Source: UBA830 sp038146925
GTDB lineage: Bacteria; Pseudomonadota; Alphaproteobacteria; MPNO01; UBA830
Assembly: GCA_038146925.1 (NCBI GenBank)
Contig: JAYQSP010000006.1
Span: 387,118 to 451,117 of the forward strand
Direction: 5' to 3'
DNA length: 64,000 bases
Shown piece after piece: positions 17,643 to 26,004 of the stretch (the first letter of the stretch is position 1; every line of letters begins with the position of its first letter). The notes below the pieces were generated by a model. It made no database searches. It had not been told where the DNA came from and saw only the letters and a program-made list of their open reading frames with translations. Both the position numbers and the translations under genes were made by a program.

Positions 17643-19913
17643 TCAGCCCCCGAGCAGTCCGATCAGCCGACGCGGCGTGACCGGCAGCTCGGTCACGGCG
17701 CCCGGCCGGCCAAGCGCGTCGTCGATGGCGGCCGCAACCGCCGCGCCCACCGCGTTGATCCCGCCCTCGCCCGCGCCCTTGATGCCCAGCGGGTTCAGCG
17801 GGCTGGGCGCGTCTTCCGTCAGCAGGATGTCAGCCGCCGGTACCTCGGTCGATCCCGGCATGATGTAGTCCGCGAAAGTCGATGACAGCGGCTGGCCCGA
17901 ACCGTCGTAGACAAATTCTTCGAACAATGCTCCGCCAATTCCCTGCGCCAGCCCGCCCTGAAGCTGGCCATCGACCAGCATCGGGTTGATGGCGCAGCCG
18001 ATATCGTAGGCGATCATGAATTTTTCGACCGCCGCGATCCCGGTTTCCCGGTCGATGGCAACCACCGCCGCATGCACGCCGTAGGGATAGTTCATGTGCT
18101 TGGTGTCGTAGCGGCCCTCGGCGGACACAACGCCTTCGCCTGTCGCCGTCACGATGTCGCCGAACGAAATGGATGCTCCGGTCGCGGCATGACGCGCCTC
18201 GCCGTCGTCGAATTCTATATCCGCGACATCCGCCTGCAGTTTCTCCGCCGCGATACCCGCCAGCCGGTCGCGCAACGCGATGCTTGCCAGCCGGGTCGCC
18301 TCGCCGGTCATCACTGTCGTCCGCGATGCGTGGCTGCCGTATCCTTCGTCGATGACATCGGTACGTCCGTGCAGAACCTTGATGCCGGCATAATCGCAGC
18401 CAAGGGTCCCGGCGCAGATCTGCGCCATGACCGTCAGCACACCCTGCCCCAGATTGGCTGCGCCGGTCGCCACCGTGACCTGCCCGTCGGTATCCAGGTC
18501 GACCCGCACCTTGTCGGTCGGCCCCAGACCCGACTTTTCGACGAAAAATCCCAGCCCCGCGCCGACGGTTTCGCCTGTAGCGCGCCGCGCATCGATCGAG
18601 TCCCGCAACGCTTTCCAGCCGAACTTTTCGAGCGCGTTGTCCAACAGCCCGGCATAGTTCCCGGACTCGAGCACCACATCGACTTCCAGCGCATCGAGCG
18701 GACGCGCGTAGGGGATGGAGGCCGCCGGGATCAGATTCCGCCGCCGCGCTTCGACCGGGTCGATCCCGACCCGGCCGGCAATCGCGTCCAGAAGGCGTTC
18801 CCGGACGAACGTTCCTTCGTAGCGGCCCGGCGCGCGATACGTCGCCGCCGGGGTCTTGTTCGTCAGGCGCACATGCCCCGCGACCCGGTAGGCAGGCACT
18901 TCGTACGGTCCCAGCATCAGTCCCGCCGTCATGTCCGGCACGCGCACGCCGTGGGTGCGCAGATACCCGCCCTGGTCGTGAAAGAACTCGTTGTCGATGC
19001 CGAGAATCCGGCCATCGGCATCGATCGCCGCCCGGATACGGTGGGTCTGCTGGCGCGACTGGTTGGCGGTCAGCAGATGTTCGCGCCGGTCCTCGATCCA
19101 TCGGACGGGACGACCCAGCCGCAGGGCGGCGGCGCAAACAATGAAATCCTCGGGGTAGAGCTCGCCCCGGATTCCGAAACCGCCGCCAACGCTGCCTTCG
19201 AACAGATCGACTTTGGCCCGATCGAGCCCCAGCGTCCGCGCGATCTGGTCGCGGTTGGGATGGGGGCGCTTGGTACCACCGTAATATTCCAGCCCGCCGG
19301 TGTCGGGATTGACCCGTGCCAGCCCGCCGCGGCACTCCAGCGGCACGCCGGAATGCCGCCCCGTCCGCAACTCCAGTTCAACCACGTCATTCGCTGCGTC
19401 AAAGGCGGCATCGACATCGCCATAGCCTTTTTCGATCACGGTAGCCTCGGTATCGTGGCCGGGCGTGAACTCTCCGGGCGGCTCGGTTGCCTCCGTTATC
19501 GCCGGTTTTTCGTCGATATCGGCCCAGACCAGATTGGCAGCATCCTCCGCCGTGTAAGGATCGTCCGCGAAGACAACAGCGATCGGTTCTCCGACGTAGC
19601 GCACACGGTCAGTCGCCAGCACCGGTTGCCTGTAGGGCTCCAGCCCCGTGTATTTGGTCGCGCGGAACTCGATGGGCGGAATGTCGCTGACATCGGCCGC
19701 GGTCCATACGGCGTGCACGCCGGGATTATCCGCGATTGCTGCGGTATCGATAGACCGGATATCGCCATGGGCAACGCTGGACCGGACGACACGCATATGC
19801 AGGGTATCCGGAAACGACCAGTCGGCGACGAATGTCCCCTCGCCGGCGAGAAGCGGGCCGTCTTCCAACCGCAATACCCTCTCGCCGATAGGTCCTCTTT
19901 TGATCTCCGTCAT
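17643..19913 (-). CDS. Xanthine dehydrogenase/CoxL-family molybdopterin-binding subunit
   Basis: The ATG at 19913 (MTEIKRGPIGERVLR) gives 756 residues; the frame is open further upstream only as antiparallel noise inside the amidase gene. The N-terminal a/b hammerhead is followed by molybdopterin-binding segments: GGGFGIRGELYPED, TYRAPGRYEGTFVRE and, near the C-terminus, GIKGAGEGGINAVGAA with the catalytic-type Glu. The loop TYRAPGR differs from the AYxCSFR loop of true form I CO dehydrogenase, so this is an N-heterocycle, aldehyde or form II-like hydroxylase. FAD and 2Fe-2S subunits are absent next to it. The start overlaps the amidase stop (ATGA). Confidence 0.88.
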   Translation of the reverse strand: MTEIKRGPIGERVLRLEDGPLLAGEGTFVADWSFPDTLHMRVVRSSVAHGDIRSIDTAAIADNPGVHAVWTAADVSDIPPIEFRATKYTGLEPYRQPVLATDRVRYVGEPIAVVFADDPYTAEDAANLVWADIDEKPAITEATEPPGEFTPGHDTEATVIEKGYGDVDAAFDAANDVVELELRTGRHSGVPLECRGGLARVNPDTGGLEYYGGTKRPHPNRDQIARTLGLDRAKVDLFEGSVGGGFGIRGELYPEDFIVCAAALRLGRPVRWIEDRREHLLTANQSRQQTHRIRAAIDADGRILGIDNEFFHDQGGYLRTHGVRVPDMTAGLMLGPYEVPAYRVAGHVRLTNKTPAATYRAPGRYEGTFVRERLLDAIAGRVGIDPVEARRRNLIPAASIPYARPLDALEVDVVLESGNYAGLLDNALEKFGWKALRDSIDARRATGETVGAGLGFFVEKSGLGPTDKVRVDLDTDGQVTVATGAANLGQGVLTVMAQICAGTLGCDYAGIKVLHGRTDVIDEGYGSHASRTTVMTGEATRLASIALRDRLAGIAAEKLQADVADIEFDDGEARHAATGASISFGDIVTATGEGVVSAEGRYDTKHMNYPYGVHAAVVAIDRETGIAAVEKFMIAYDIGCAINPMLVDGQLQGGLAQGIGGALFEEFVYDGSGQPLSSTFADYIMPGSTEVPAADILLTEDAPSPLNPLGIKGAGEGGINAVGAAVAAAIDDALGRPGAVTELPVTPRRLIGLLGG

Positions 19914-21193
19914 GCGCCGACCGCGTCCTGGGTCCAACGCGAAATCGCCATCAGCGCCCGGTCCGCGCGGTACGGCGCGACGAGTTGTATCCCCACCGGC
20001 AGGCCGTTTGGTCCTGTATGGGTAGGCAGCGTGATGGTCGGCACGTGCAGCATCGTCCACAGCGCCTGGAATCGCGGGCTGCCGGTGTCGTCCAGCCCGA
20101 CCGGCGCTTCGCCGTCGACGGCGGGTGTCAGCAGCACGTCGCAGCCTTCGAAGGTCTGGTTCATCCGCGCGCGGCAGGTTTCCATCAGGTACATCGCGTC
20201 GAGATAATCCTCGAAAGGCGTATCGATCCCGGCCTGCACGGTCGCCTGAAGCTGATCGCTGAGCCGTTCCCGGTCGGTCGCCCATTCGCCCGCCATCGCG
20301 ACGGCCCGTTCGCGCGCGTTGATCTTCCCCCGCACATCGGCCAGCCATTCGAACTCTTCGGGCAGCTCGAAATCGCGGATGCTGGCGCCCGCCGCTTTCA
20401 TCGCCTCGGCCGCGGTCTCCACCGCCGCGCGGCTTTCCGGCTGGGCGTCATCCCACATCGAAGTCTTGCAAAGCCCGACCACGGGGGGTCGCGGCATCTC
20501 AGGCGCGGGCTTGTGATCCCGCAGCAGCAGCGCCGACGTCAGCAGCTCGATATCGTCAATGGTCCGCGCATGCAGACCCAGCGTGTCGAGGCTCTCAGCG
20601 GCCGGGAACACGCCTTTCAGGCTGAAGGTATCGAAACTCGGCTTGAACCCGACGATGCCGCAATAGGATGACGGCCGCAGAACCGATCCGCCTGTCTGCG
20701 TGCCAAGCGCAACCGGCACCATGCCGTCCGCCACCGCCGCGCACGACCCGCTGGAGGAACCGCCGGGCGTGCGGGCCGGATCGTGCGGATTGGCGGTCTT
20801 CCGCGGCGTCAGACCGGCAAATTCGCAGGTCACGGTTTTGCCCAGGATAACCGCGCCCGCCGCCCGCAGACGCGCGACGCAGGAGGCATCCGTCGGCGGC
20901 CGGTGGCCGTCATAGACGGGCGAGCCCATGCCGGTCGGCATATCGCGGGTGTCGATGATATCCTTCACGCCCACGGGGACGCCTGCCAGCAGACCCTTTT
21001 CCGGTGCCGCGTCAAGGGCGCGCGCCTGCGCCAGCGCAAGTTCGGGATCGAGAAACTCCCACGCCATGACCGCGTCTTCCCGCTCTGCTACACGGTCGAG
21101 GCAGGACAGTGTCACGGCCTCGGCACTAAAGGCGCCGGTCGTTACGCCATCGGCTATTTCGGTGGCGGAGAGTTGGTTTAGTTGGTTTGTCAT
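19910..21193 (-). CDS. Amidase signature-family hydrolase
   Basis: 427 residues from the ATG at 21193 (MTNQLNQLSATEIADG). The Ser-cisSer-Lys triad is visible: K77 in GVPVGVKDII, the GGSSSGS loop at 144-150, and the nucleophile near S170 in GTQTGGSVLRP. It is translationally coupled to the molybdenum hydroxylase gene downstream (ATGA). This coupling suggests an amide that is hydrolysed and hydroxylated in one pathway, for example a heterocyclic carboxamide, but that is inference. Confidence 0.9.
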   Translation of the reverse strand: MTNQLNQLSATEIADGVTTGAFSAEAVTLSCLDRVAEREDAVMAWEFLDPELALAQARALDAAPEKGLLAGVPVGVKDIIDTRDMPTGMGSPVYDGHRPPTDASCVARLRAAGAVILGKTVTCEFAGLTPRKTANPHDPARTPGGSSSGSCAAVADGMVPVALGTQTGGSVLRPSSYCGIVGFKPSFDTFSLKGVFPAAESLDTLGLHARTIDDIELLTSALLLRDHKPAPEMPRPPVVGLCKTSMWDDAQPESRAAVETAAEAMKAAGASIRDFELPEEFEWLADVRGKINARERAVAMAGEWATDRERLSDQLQATVQAGIDTPFEDYLDAMYLMETCRARMNQTFEGCDVLLTPAVDGEAPVGLDDTGSPRFQALWTMLHVPTITLPTHTGPNGLPVGIQLVAPYRADRALMAISRWTQDAVGA

Positions 21194-21307
21194 GGTCGGG
21201 TGTAAATTCAGAAATCGGAGAACGGATTGAAAATAGACGACTCTCTGTCCGGAGTCATATTGCCGGTGTTCTTGCTTCCGCCGTGGGGCGGGAAGCAATT
21301 CGGCTCG

Positions 21308-21904
21308 TCAGCTCGTCCCCGTGAATTCCAGACTTTCGCGGGAGGCATCCAGCCGACCCGAGCATGTCACCTTTTTCGCATCGCCGGCAGCGGCCTGAAA
21401 TTCGGCGGGAATGAGCGACACTTCCAGCACGACAATACGCGCGAGTTGCGCGCCGATATCCTCGAAACGTCCGCCCCAGAAATGAGCCTTGGGTTTGAAG
21501 ACATTGAGCAGATACCATCCTGCCGCATCGCTGCCCGCCGGCGCACCGATAATCAGATCGCGGGTGATGCCCCCGAACAGGTTCGCGCAATTCGTGCGTG
21601 TGCGTTCTTCAGGCGATACTGTCTGCGACAGATACATCGTGATCCGGCGGCTTCGCCAGTTAAAGATGGTCCCGTGCCGGACCCCCGGCCCGTCTGCTCG
21701 TCCCGGCAATAGCCGCGCGGCCGTTCGCGCCATGTCCCGGTCGAGCTGCGCCAGTCCCCAGTCGAACAGCGTCAGCGGCTCGCCCATTAACCGCGAGACG
21801 ATGTTGCCATCGACATTTTTCTGGCCCATCGCGGGACCCGCAGACACCGTCACGCATGTAACTGCGGCGGCGAGCAGAAAACTCCCGGCGCTCATTTTAG
21901 GCAT
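21308..21904 (-). CDS. Secreted protein of unknown function
   Basis: 198 residues with a signal peptide (about 1-27, SAGPAMGQ at the cleavage region). Two cysteines (CANLF and VTCSGRL) could form a disulfide in the periplasm. The start overlaps the stop of the upstream molybdenum hydroxylase; MPKMSAG and MSAG are alternative starts. No family is recognised. It lies between the two molybdenum hydroxylase genes in the same direction, so it may be co-transcribed. Confidence 0.7.
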   Translation of the reverse strand: MPKMSAGSFLLAAAVTCVTVSAGPAMGQKNVDGNIVSRLMGEPLTLFDWGLAQLDRDMARTAARLLPGRADGPGVRHGTIFNWRSRRITMYLSQTVSPEERTRTNCANLFGGITRDLIIGAPAGSDAAGWYLLNVFKPKAHFWGGRFEDIGAQLARIVVLEVSLIPAEFQAAAGDAKKVTCSGRLDASRESLEFTGTS

Positions 21905-24227
21905 TTGATTTCGCTTCCCGAATGGCCGCCCAGATACGCGCCGGACTTGTCGGCATGTCGAGATCGCGAATACCCAGCGGGGTCAAAGCGTCGATGACCG
22001 CGTTCATCGTTACAGGCATGGCGCCGACGCACCCGGCCTCGCCTACGCCCTTCACGCCCAGCGGGTTGGTCGCGGTCGGGACGGAATTCGCCTGTACCTC
22101 GAAATTGCTGAAATCGTCGGCCCTCGGCATGCCGTAATCCATGAACGACGCCGTCAGCAACTGACCGTCCCCGTCATAGACGGTATTCTCGAGCAGAATC
22201 TGCCCGACCCCCTGCGCTACGCCGCCGTGCACCTGACCGTGCACCAGCAGCGGATTGAGGATGGTGCCGAAATCGTCGACGACGACATAGTTCATCATTT
22301 CGACCACGCCGGTTTCCGGGTCGATCTCGACCTCGCAGATATGACAGCCATTCGGATAGCTCGGCACTTTGCCGTGATAGGCGGCATGCGCCATCATCCC
22401 TGGTTCCATTCCTTCCGGCAGATTCGCGCCGGCGAAGGCGTTGCTTACGACCTCCGCGAGATTGACGCTGCGGTCGGTCCCGGCGATGGTGAACGTACCG
22501 TCTGCGAATTCGATGTCGTCGATTGCGGCTTCCATAATCTGGGCGGCGATCCGGGAAGCTTTCTCAACGATCTTGTCGGCCGCCATCATCAGCGCCGCCG
22601 ACCCCATGGCGGAAGATCGCGATCCACCCGCGCCCATCCCGTAGGCTAGCCGGTCGGTATCGCCCTCGATCACGCGCACCTGATCGGCTTCCAGACCCAG
22701 CCGGTCGCATAAAAGCTGGGTATACATCGTCGTGTGCCCCTGCCCCTGATGCGTCGTGCCGGACAGGATCGTGACCGTACCGGACGGATCGAACCGGATC
22801 TCAGCCGTTTCCACGCCGGGCGGCGCAGCGCGTTCGATCGCGTTGGCAATCCCCAGCCCGCGCAGTTTGCCCGCTGCCTCCGACTGCGCCTTGCGCGCCG
22901 CATAGCCGTCGACATCCGCCAGACGCAGCGCGTCGTCCATGTTCTTTTCGAACTCGCCGGAATCGTACGTAAACGTCAGCGATGTCTTGTAAGGCATTGC
23001 GTCCGCGGGAATGAGGTTCCGTCGGCGCAGTTCCACGGGATCGAAACCCAACTCGTCAGCCGCGACGTCGATGATACGCTCGATGATGAATGCTGCCTCG
23101 GGCCGTCCCGCACCGCGATAGGGCGCCGTCGGATGACTGTTCGTGAAAACGCCGACAACTTCGACATACGCGGCCGGAGTTGTGTAGACGCCGGACAGCG
23201 TCCCCAGATTATTGGTCGCCGGCCCGGAACCGATCGGCGAGAAGTAAGCGCCGATATTGACCAGGTTCCGCAACCGGAACCCAAGGAAATTCCCTTCCCT
23301 GTCCAACGCCAGCGCGGCATCCGCGACATTGTCGCGGGCATGAAAATCGCTGAGAAAGCCCTCCGTGCGTTCGCTCGCCCATTTGACCGGACGCCCCGTC
23401 TGACGCGCAGCAAACAGTGAAATCAAATATTCGGGATACACATTGGCCTTGATCCCGAAGCTGCCACCGACGTCAGGCGCGACCACCCGTATCTGCAGTT
23501 CGTCTACGCCGATAACAGTCCCGGCCAGAATTTTACGTGCGACCCAGGGGTGTTGGATGGGCGCGCGCAGCGTGTAGTGGTCGGTCCTGGAATCATGGAT
23601 GGCGAGACAGGCGCGCATTTCCATCGCGTTGCCGAGGACCCGGTTGATATTGAATCGCTGTTCGATGACATGATCGGCCTTCGCGAAGGCGTCTTCGGTT
23701 GCCGACCGGTCACCGATTTCGTGGACCAGCGCTTCGTTGTTGCCGATTTCCGGCCACAGGACGGGCGCCCCCTCATCAAGTGCGGCGGCCGTATCCGCAG
23801 ACCCCGGCAAGGGATCGAAATCGACCATCACCAGATCTGCCGCGTCTTTCGCCTGCGCCGCCGTTTCCGCCACGACGAAAGCGACCCCTTCGCCCACCAT
23901 ACGTACCCGGTCGATGGCCAGAGGATAAAAATCCGGCAGGAAAAAATCCTCTCCGCCCCGGCGTTTCACGGGGGGTCCGATATGCGGGATGCTCCCCCAT
24001 CCGGCATCTTTGTAGTCGCGCCCGGTGTAAACCGCGACGACGCCATCCGCCGCCAGTGCATCCGAGGTGTCGATGCCGGCGATATCGGCATGAGCATGGG
24101 GCGAGCGCACGACGACGCCGTAAAGCTGACCGTGCGCGTTGTCGTCATCGATGAAATCTCCCCCGCCGGTCAGCAGCCTGGGGTCCTCGAACCTGGGAAT
24201 GGATTGACTGATACCGTATTCGCCCAA
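21897..24227 (-). CDS. CoxL-family molybdopterin-binding subunit (form II-like)
   Basis: 776 residues if started at the TTG at 24227, which has GGAGGA eight bases upstream and gives LGEYGISQSIPRFEDPRLLT, the normal family N-terminus. An ATG at 24338 would add 37 residues unlike the family. Molybdopterin segments include GGSFGIKANVYPE, PYRGAGRPEAAF (the form II CoxL loop AYRGAGR), GAGGSRSSAMGSAAL and GVKGVGEAG with the catalytic Glu. The medium (FAD) and small (2Fe-2S) partners are not adjacent. The substrate is unknown. Confidence 0.88.
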   Translation of the reverse strand: MGEYGISQSIPRFEDPRLLTGGGDFIDDDNAHGQLYGVVVRSPHAHADIAGIDTSDALAADGVVAVYTGRDYKDAGWGSIPHIGPPVKRRGGEDFFLPDFYPLAIDRVRMVGEGVAFVVAETAAQAKDAADLVMVDFDPLPGSADTAAALDEGAPVLWPEIGNNEALVHEIGDRSATEDAFAKADHVIEQRFNINRVLGNAMEMRACLAIHDSRTDHYTLRAPIQHPWVARKILAGTVIGVDELQIRVVAPDVGGSFGIKANVYPEYLISLFAARQTGRPVKWASERTEGFLSDFHARDNVADAALALDREGNFLGFRLRNLVNIGAYFSPIGSGPATNNLGTLSGVYTTPAAYVEVVGVFTNSHPTAPYRGAGRPEAAFIIERIIDVAADELGFDPVELRRRNLIPADAMPYKTSLTFTYDSGEFEKNMDDALRLADVDGYAARKAQSEAAGKLRGLGIANAIERAAPPGVETAEIRFDPSGTVTILSGTTHQGQGHTTMYTQLLCDRLGLEADQVRVIEGDTDRLAYGMGAGGSRSSAMGSAALMMAADKIVEKASRIAAQIMEAAIDDIEFADGTFTIAGTDRSVNLAEVVSNAFAGANLPEGMEPGMMAHAAYHGKVPSYPNGCHICEVEIDPETGVVEMMNYVVVDDFGTILNPLLVHGQVHGGVAQGVGQILLENTVYDGDGQLLTASFMDYGMPRADDFSNFEVQANSVPTATNPLGVKGVGEAGCVGAMPVTMNAVIDALTPLGIRDLDMPTSPARIWAAIREAKSNA

Positions 24228-24428
24228 CGTGCCTGTCCTCCGTTTGCCGTATGCTTTTACAATATACGTCGCAATCGGTCGGAACGGTATGCAGGGATGG
24301 AGGTTCGCGAATGGCAGGCGAAGGAGGTTATCGGACATTCCGGACGCCGGCCGGGATCTGCATGCCGGGCACGGTGGAGATCACACCGCTGGAGGCCGAA
24401 TAGTCCGTTAAATTCAGTCCGATCCAGC

Positions 24429-24446
24429 CGTCAGCTGGCTTTACAG
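24429..24446 (+). promoter_or_regulatory. Putative enhancer element upstream of PEP-CTERM gene 1
   Basis: The sequence fits CGTCR-N7-TTACAG (CGTCA at 24429-24433, TTACAG at 24441-24446). Its end is 62 bases before the GG of the sigma-54 promoter. The same bipartite element at the same distance precedes the other two PEP-CTERM genes in this window. The position fits an activator site for a sigma-54 enhancer-binding protein. Confidence 0.65.
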
Positions 24447-24507
24447 TTTTGTGACCCGGGCGAGCGCACAGGCAATTACTGCATTGAAATTCAATAACTT
24501 TCTATTT

Positions 24508-24523
24508 TGGCACACATATTGCA
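24508..24523 (+). promoter_or_regulatory. Sigma-54 (-24/-12) promoter of PEP-CTERM gene 1
   Basis: TGGCAC-N5-TTGCA with exactly ten bases between GG (24509-24510) and GC (24521-24522), a perfect sigma-54 consensus. The predicted transcript start is about 24533, leaving a leader of about 90 bases before the ATG at 24622. Confidence 0.85.
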
Positions 24524-24621
24524 ATGTTCTCGACATCACTACCGAATACGTCAACGGTGGTTGGCTAAGATGCCGCAAGGCATGCACAATAATTGTGGGC
24601 AGAGTCCGCCCTTTGGAGTGT

Positions 24622-25302
24622 ATGAGTAGTATGTTCGAGGTTAGAAAAACGGCGATTATCGCGTTCGTGGCGATGGCGGGAATTTTCCTGACAGCGACCG
24701 CGAATGCTGTCCCGTCGACGCAAGGCGCCAACATCGTCACGGTGACCGACAACGGTGCCGGCGATATCAATTCCGACTCAGGGGTCGTTGTTTTCAGCGG
24801 CGGCGTGGGAGATTTTATCGTCAATACGACCACCGGCGTTACCAAGCCGTTGCTGGGCAGTTCCAGTTCGCCCATTCTGGATCTCAACTCGATCAATGTG
24901 AATGGCGCAAGCTCGGGCACGATCATTCTCGAATTTTCGGAAACCGGATTCACGAACGTCAACGCCACGCTCGACATGCTTTCCGTCATCGGCGGCACGA
25001 CCGCGGGGACGTTGCAGTTCGAAACCTTCGGTTCGCTGAGCAATACACTGTTCGCGACGGATATCATGATCGCAGATTCCGGTGCGCTGGCGGGCCCCTT
25101 CCTGTTCGACGAACTGTCGACCGAAGCTCTGACCGGGACATTTTCCCTGACAACGAGGGTCACGATCACCCACACCAGCGGTTTCCAGAATTCCAGCTTC
25201 AACTCGGTTCTCGAAGTGCCCGAACCTTCGGTCGCCGCGTCGCTTGTTCTGGGCACGCTGCTGATCGGCGCAAATATATTGGCACGGCGCCGGCGACGCT
25301 AA
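24622..25302 (+). CDS. PEP-CTERM sorting-domain protein
   Basis: 226 residues from the ATG at 24622, preceded by TTTGGAGTG. A signal peptide spans about 1-29, then a Ser/Thr/Gly/Asn-rich, probably beta-rich body, and a C-terminal sorting tag: EVPEPSVAA at about 199-207, a hydrophobic segment (SLVLGTLLIGANIL) and a terminal RRRRR-type basic cluster. Such proteins are exported and processed by an exosortase, usually together with exopolysaccharide. No exosortase is in the window. The gene stands alone behind a sigma-54 promoter and is followed by a terminator. The body matches no family I recognise. Confidence 0.9.
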   Translation: MSSMFEVRKTAIIAFVAMAGIFLTATANAVPSTQGANIVTVTDNGAGDINSDSGVVVFSGGVGDFIVNTTTGVTKPLLGSSSSPILDLNSINVNGASSGTIILEFSETGFTNVNATLDMLSVIGGTTAGTLQFETFGSLSNTLFATDIMIADSGALAGPFLFDELSTEALTGTFSLTTRVTITHTSGFQNSSFNSVLEVPEPSVAASLVLGTLLIGANILARRRRR

Positions 25303-25321
25303 TCGCCGGATGCGAACATTG

Positions 25322-25349
25322 AAAAGCGGGCCTTGTGTCCGCTTTTTTT
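25322..25349 (+). terminator. Rho-independent terminator after PEP-CTERM gene 1
   Basis: AAAAGCGG (25322-25329) pairs with CCGCTTTT (25339-25346) around a nine-base loop and runs into seven Ts. It lies 20 bases after the PEP-CTERM stop and abuts the convergent npdG stop, so it may serve both strands. Confidence 0.85.
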
Positions 25350-26004
25350 ATGCCTCGCGATCCGGCAGGGCGGTGATGCGGATTCCGGCACCGGGCGACC
25401 TGTACTTCCGGTTTATCCAGATCAGCAGCGAGGTCAGCGCCTCCGCCGCGACGGCATTGTCCAGAGGTCCCGCCTCGATTGCGGTCAGTCCCACTGCCTC
25501 CGCCAGTTTCACGACCTCGCCCCGGGCCGCGGGATCGTCACCGGTCACCAGCACGTCGCAATCGATTTCGTGATCCGGATCGTTCAGATGTCCGGCGGAA
25601 ACGTTCTGGAACGCGGATACCACGCGGACCCCCTCGCCCAGAACCGCCTGCGCGATCTGCGCCGCGCAACCTTCTTCCGGCAACTGGACGCGCATCACCT
25701 TGGGCGGCACCAGCGGCACTGTGACATCGACGAGAATCTTGCCCTGCAAGGGCTCTCGCAAAGCGGTCAGCGTGGCACGCTGCGCTTGATACGGAACGGT
25801 CAGGACAGCGATATCGCACGCCGCCGCAGCAGCAGCATTGTCCATGCCTTCCGCGCCGATTTCGGCTGCGAACTCGACCGCGCGTTCCTCGGACCGGGAG
25901 CCCACAAGAACCCGATATCCTGCCGCGGCCCAGCGGGCGGCAAGCCCGGACCCTTCCGCGCCGGTTCCACCCAGCACCGCTATGACCGGCAACTGATCGA
26001 TCAT
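25348..26004 (-). CDS. npdG: NADPH-dependent F420 reductase (NpdG type)
   Basis: The ATG at 26004 (MIDQLPVIAVLGGTGAEG) gives 218 residues. The Rossmann motif GGTGAEGSGLA is at about 12-22, followed by VGSRSEERA, which has the Ser/Arg pair that reads the NADP phosphate. Segments DVTVPLVPPKV, SAFQNVSAGHLND and CDVLVTGDDPAA are typical of F420H2:NADP oxidoreductases (hydride transfer between NADPH and F420). It overlaps the cofGH stop (ATGA). Together they form an F420 operon. Confidence 0.88.
   Translation of the reverse strand: MIDQLPVIAVLGGTGAEGSGLAARWAAAGYRVLVGSRSEERAVEFAAEIGAEGMDNAAAAAACDIAVLTVPYQAQRATLTALREPLQGKILVDVTVPLVPPKVMRVQLPEEGCAAQIAQAVLGEGVRVVSAFQNVSAGHLNDPDHEIDCDVLVTGDDPAARGEVVKLAEAVGLTAIEAGPLDNAVAAEALTSLLIWINRKYRSPGAGIRITALPDREA

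Noticed and set aside
18072..20207. A 711-codon plus-strand frame opposite the molybdenum hydroxylase and amidase
   Set aside because: The minus strand encodes well-recognised enzymes with intact motifs across the same region.
21897..24227. Form I (aerobic) CO dehydrogenase large subunit
   Set aside because: The active-site loop reads PYRGAGR, not AYxCSFR, and CoxM/CoxS genes are absent.
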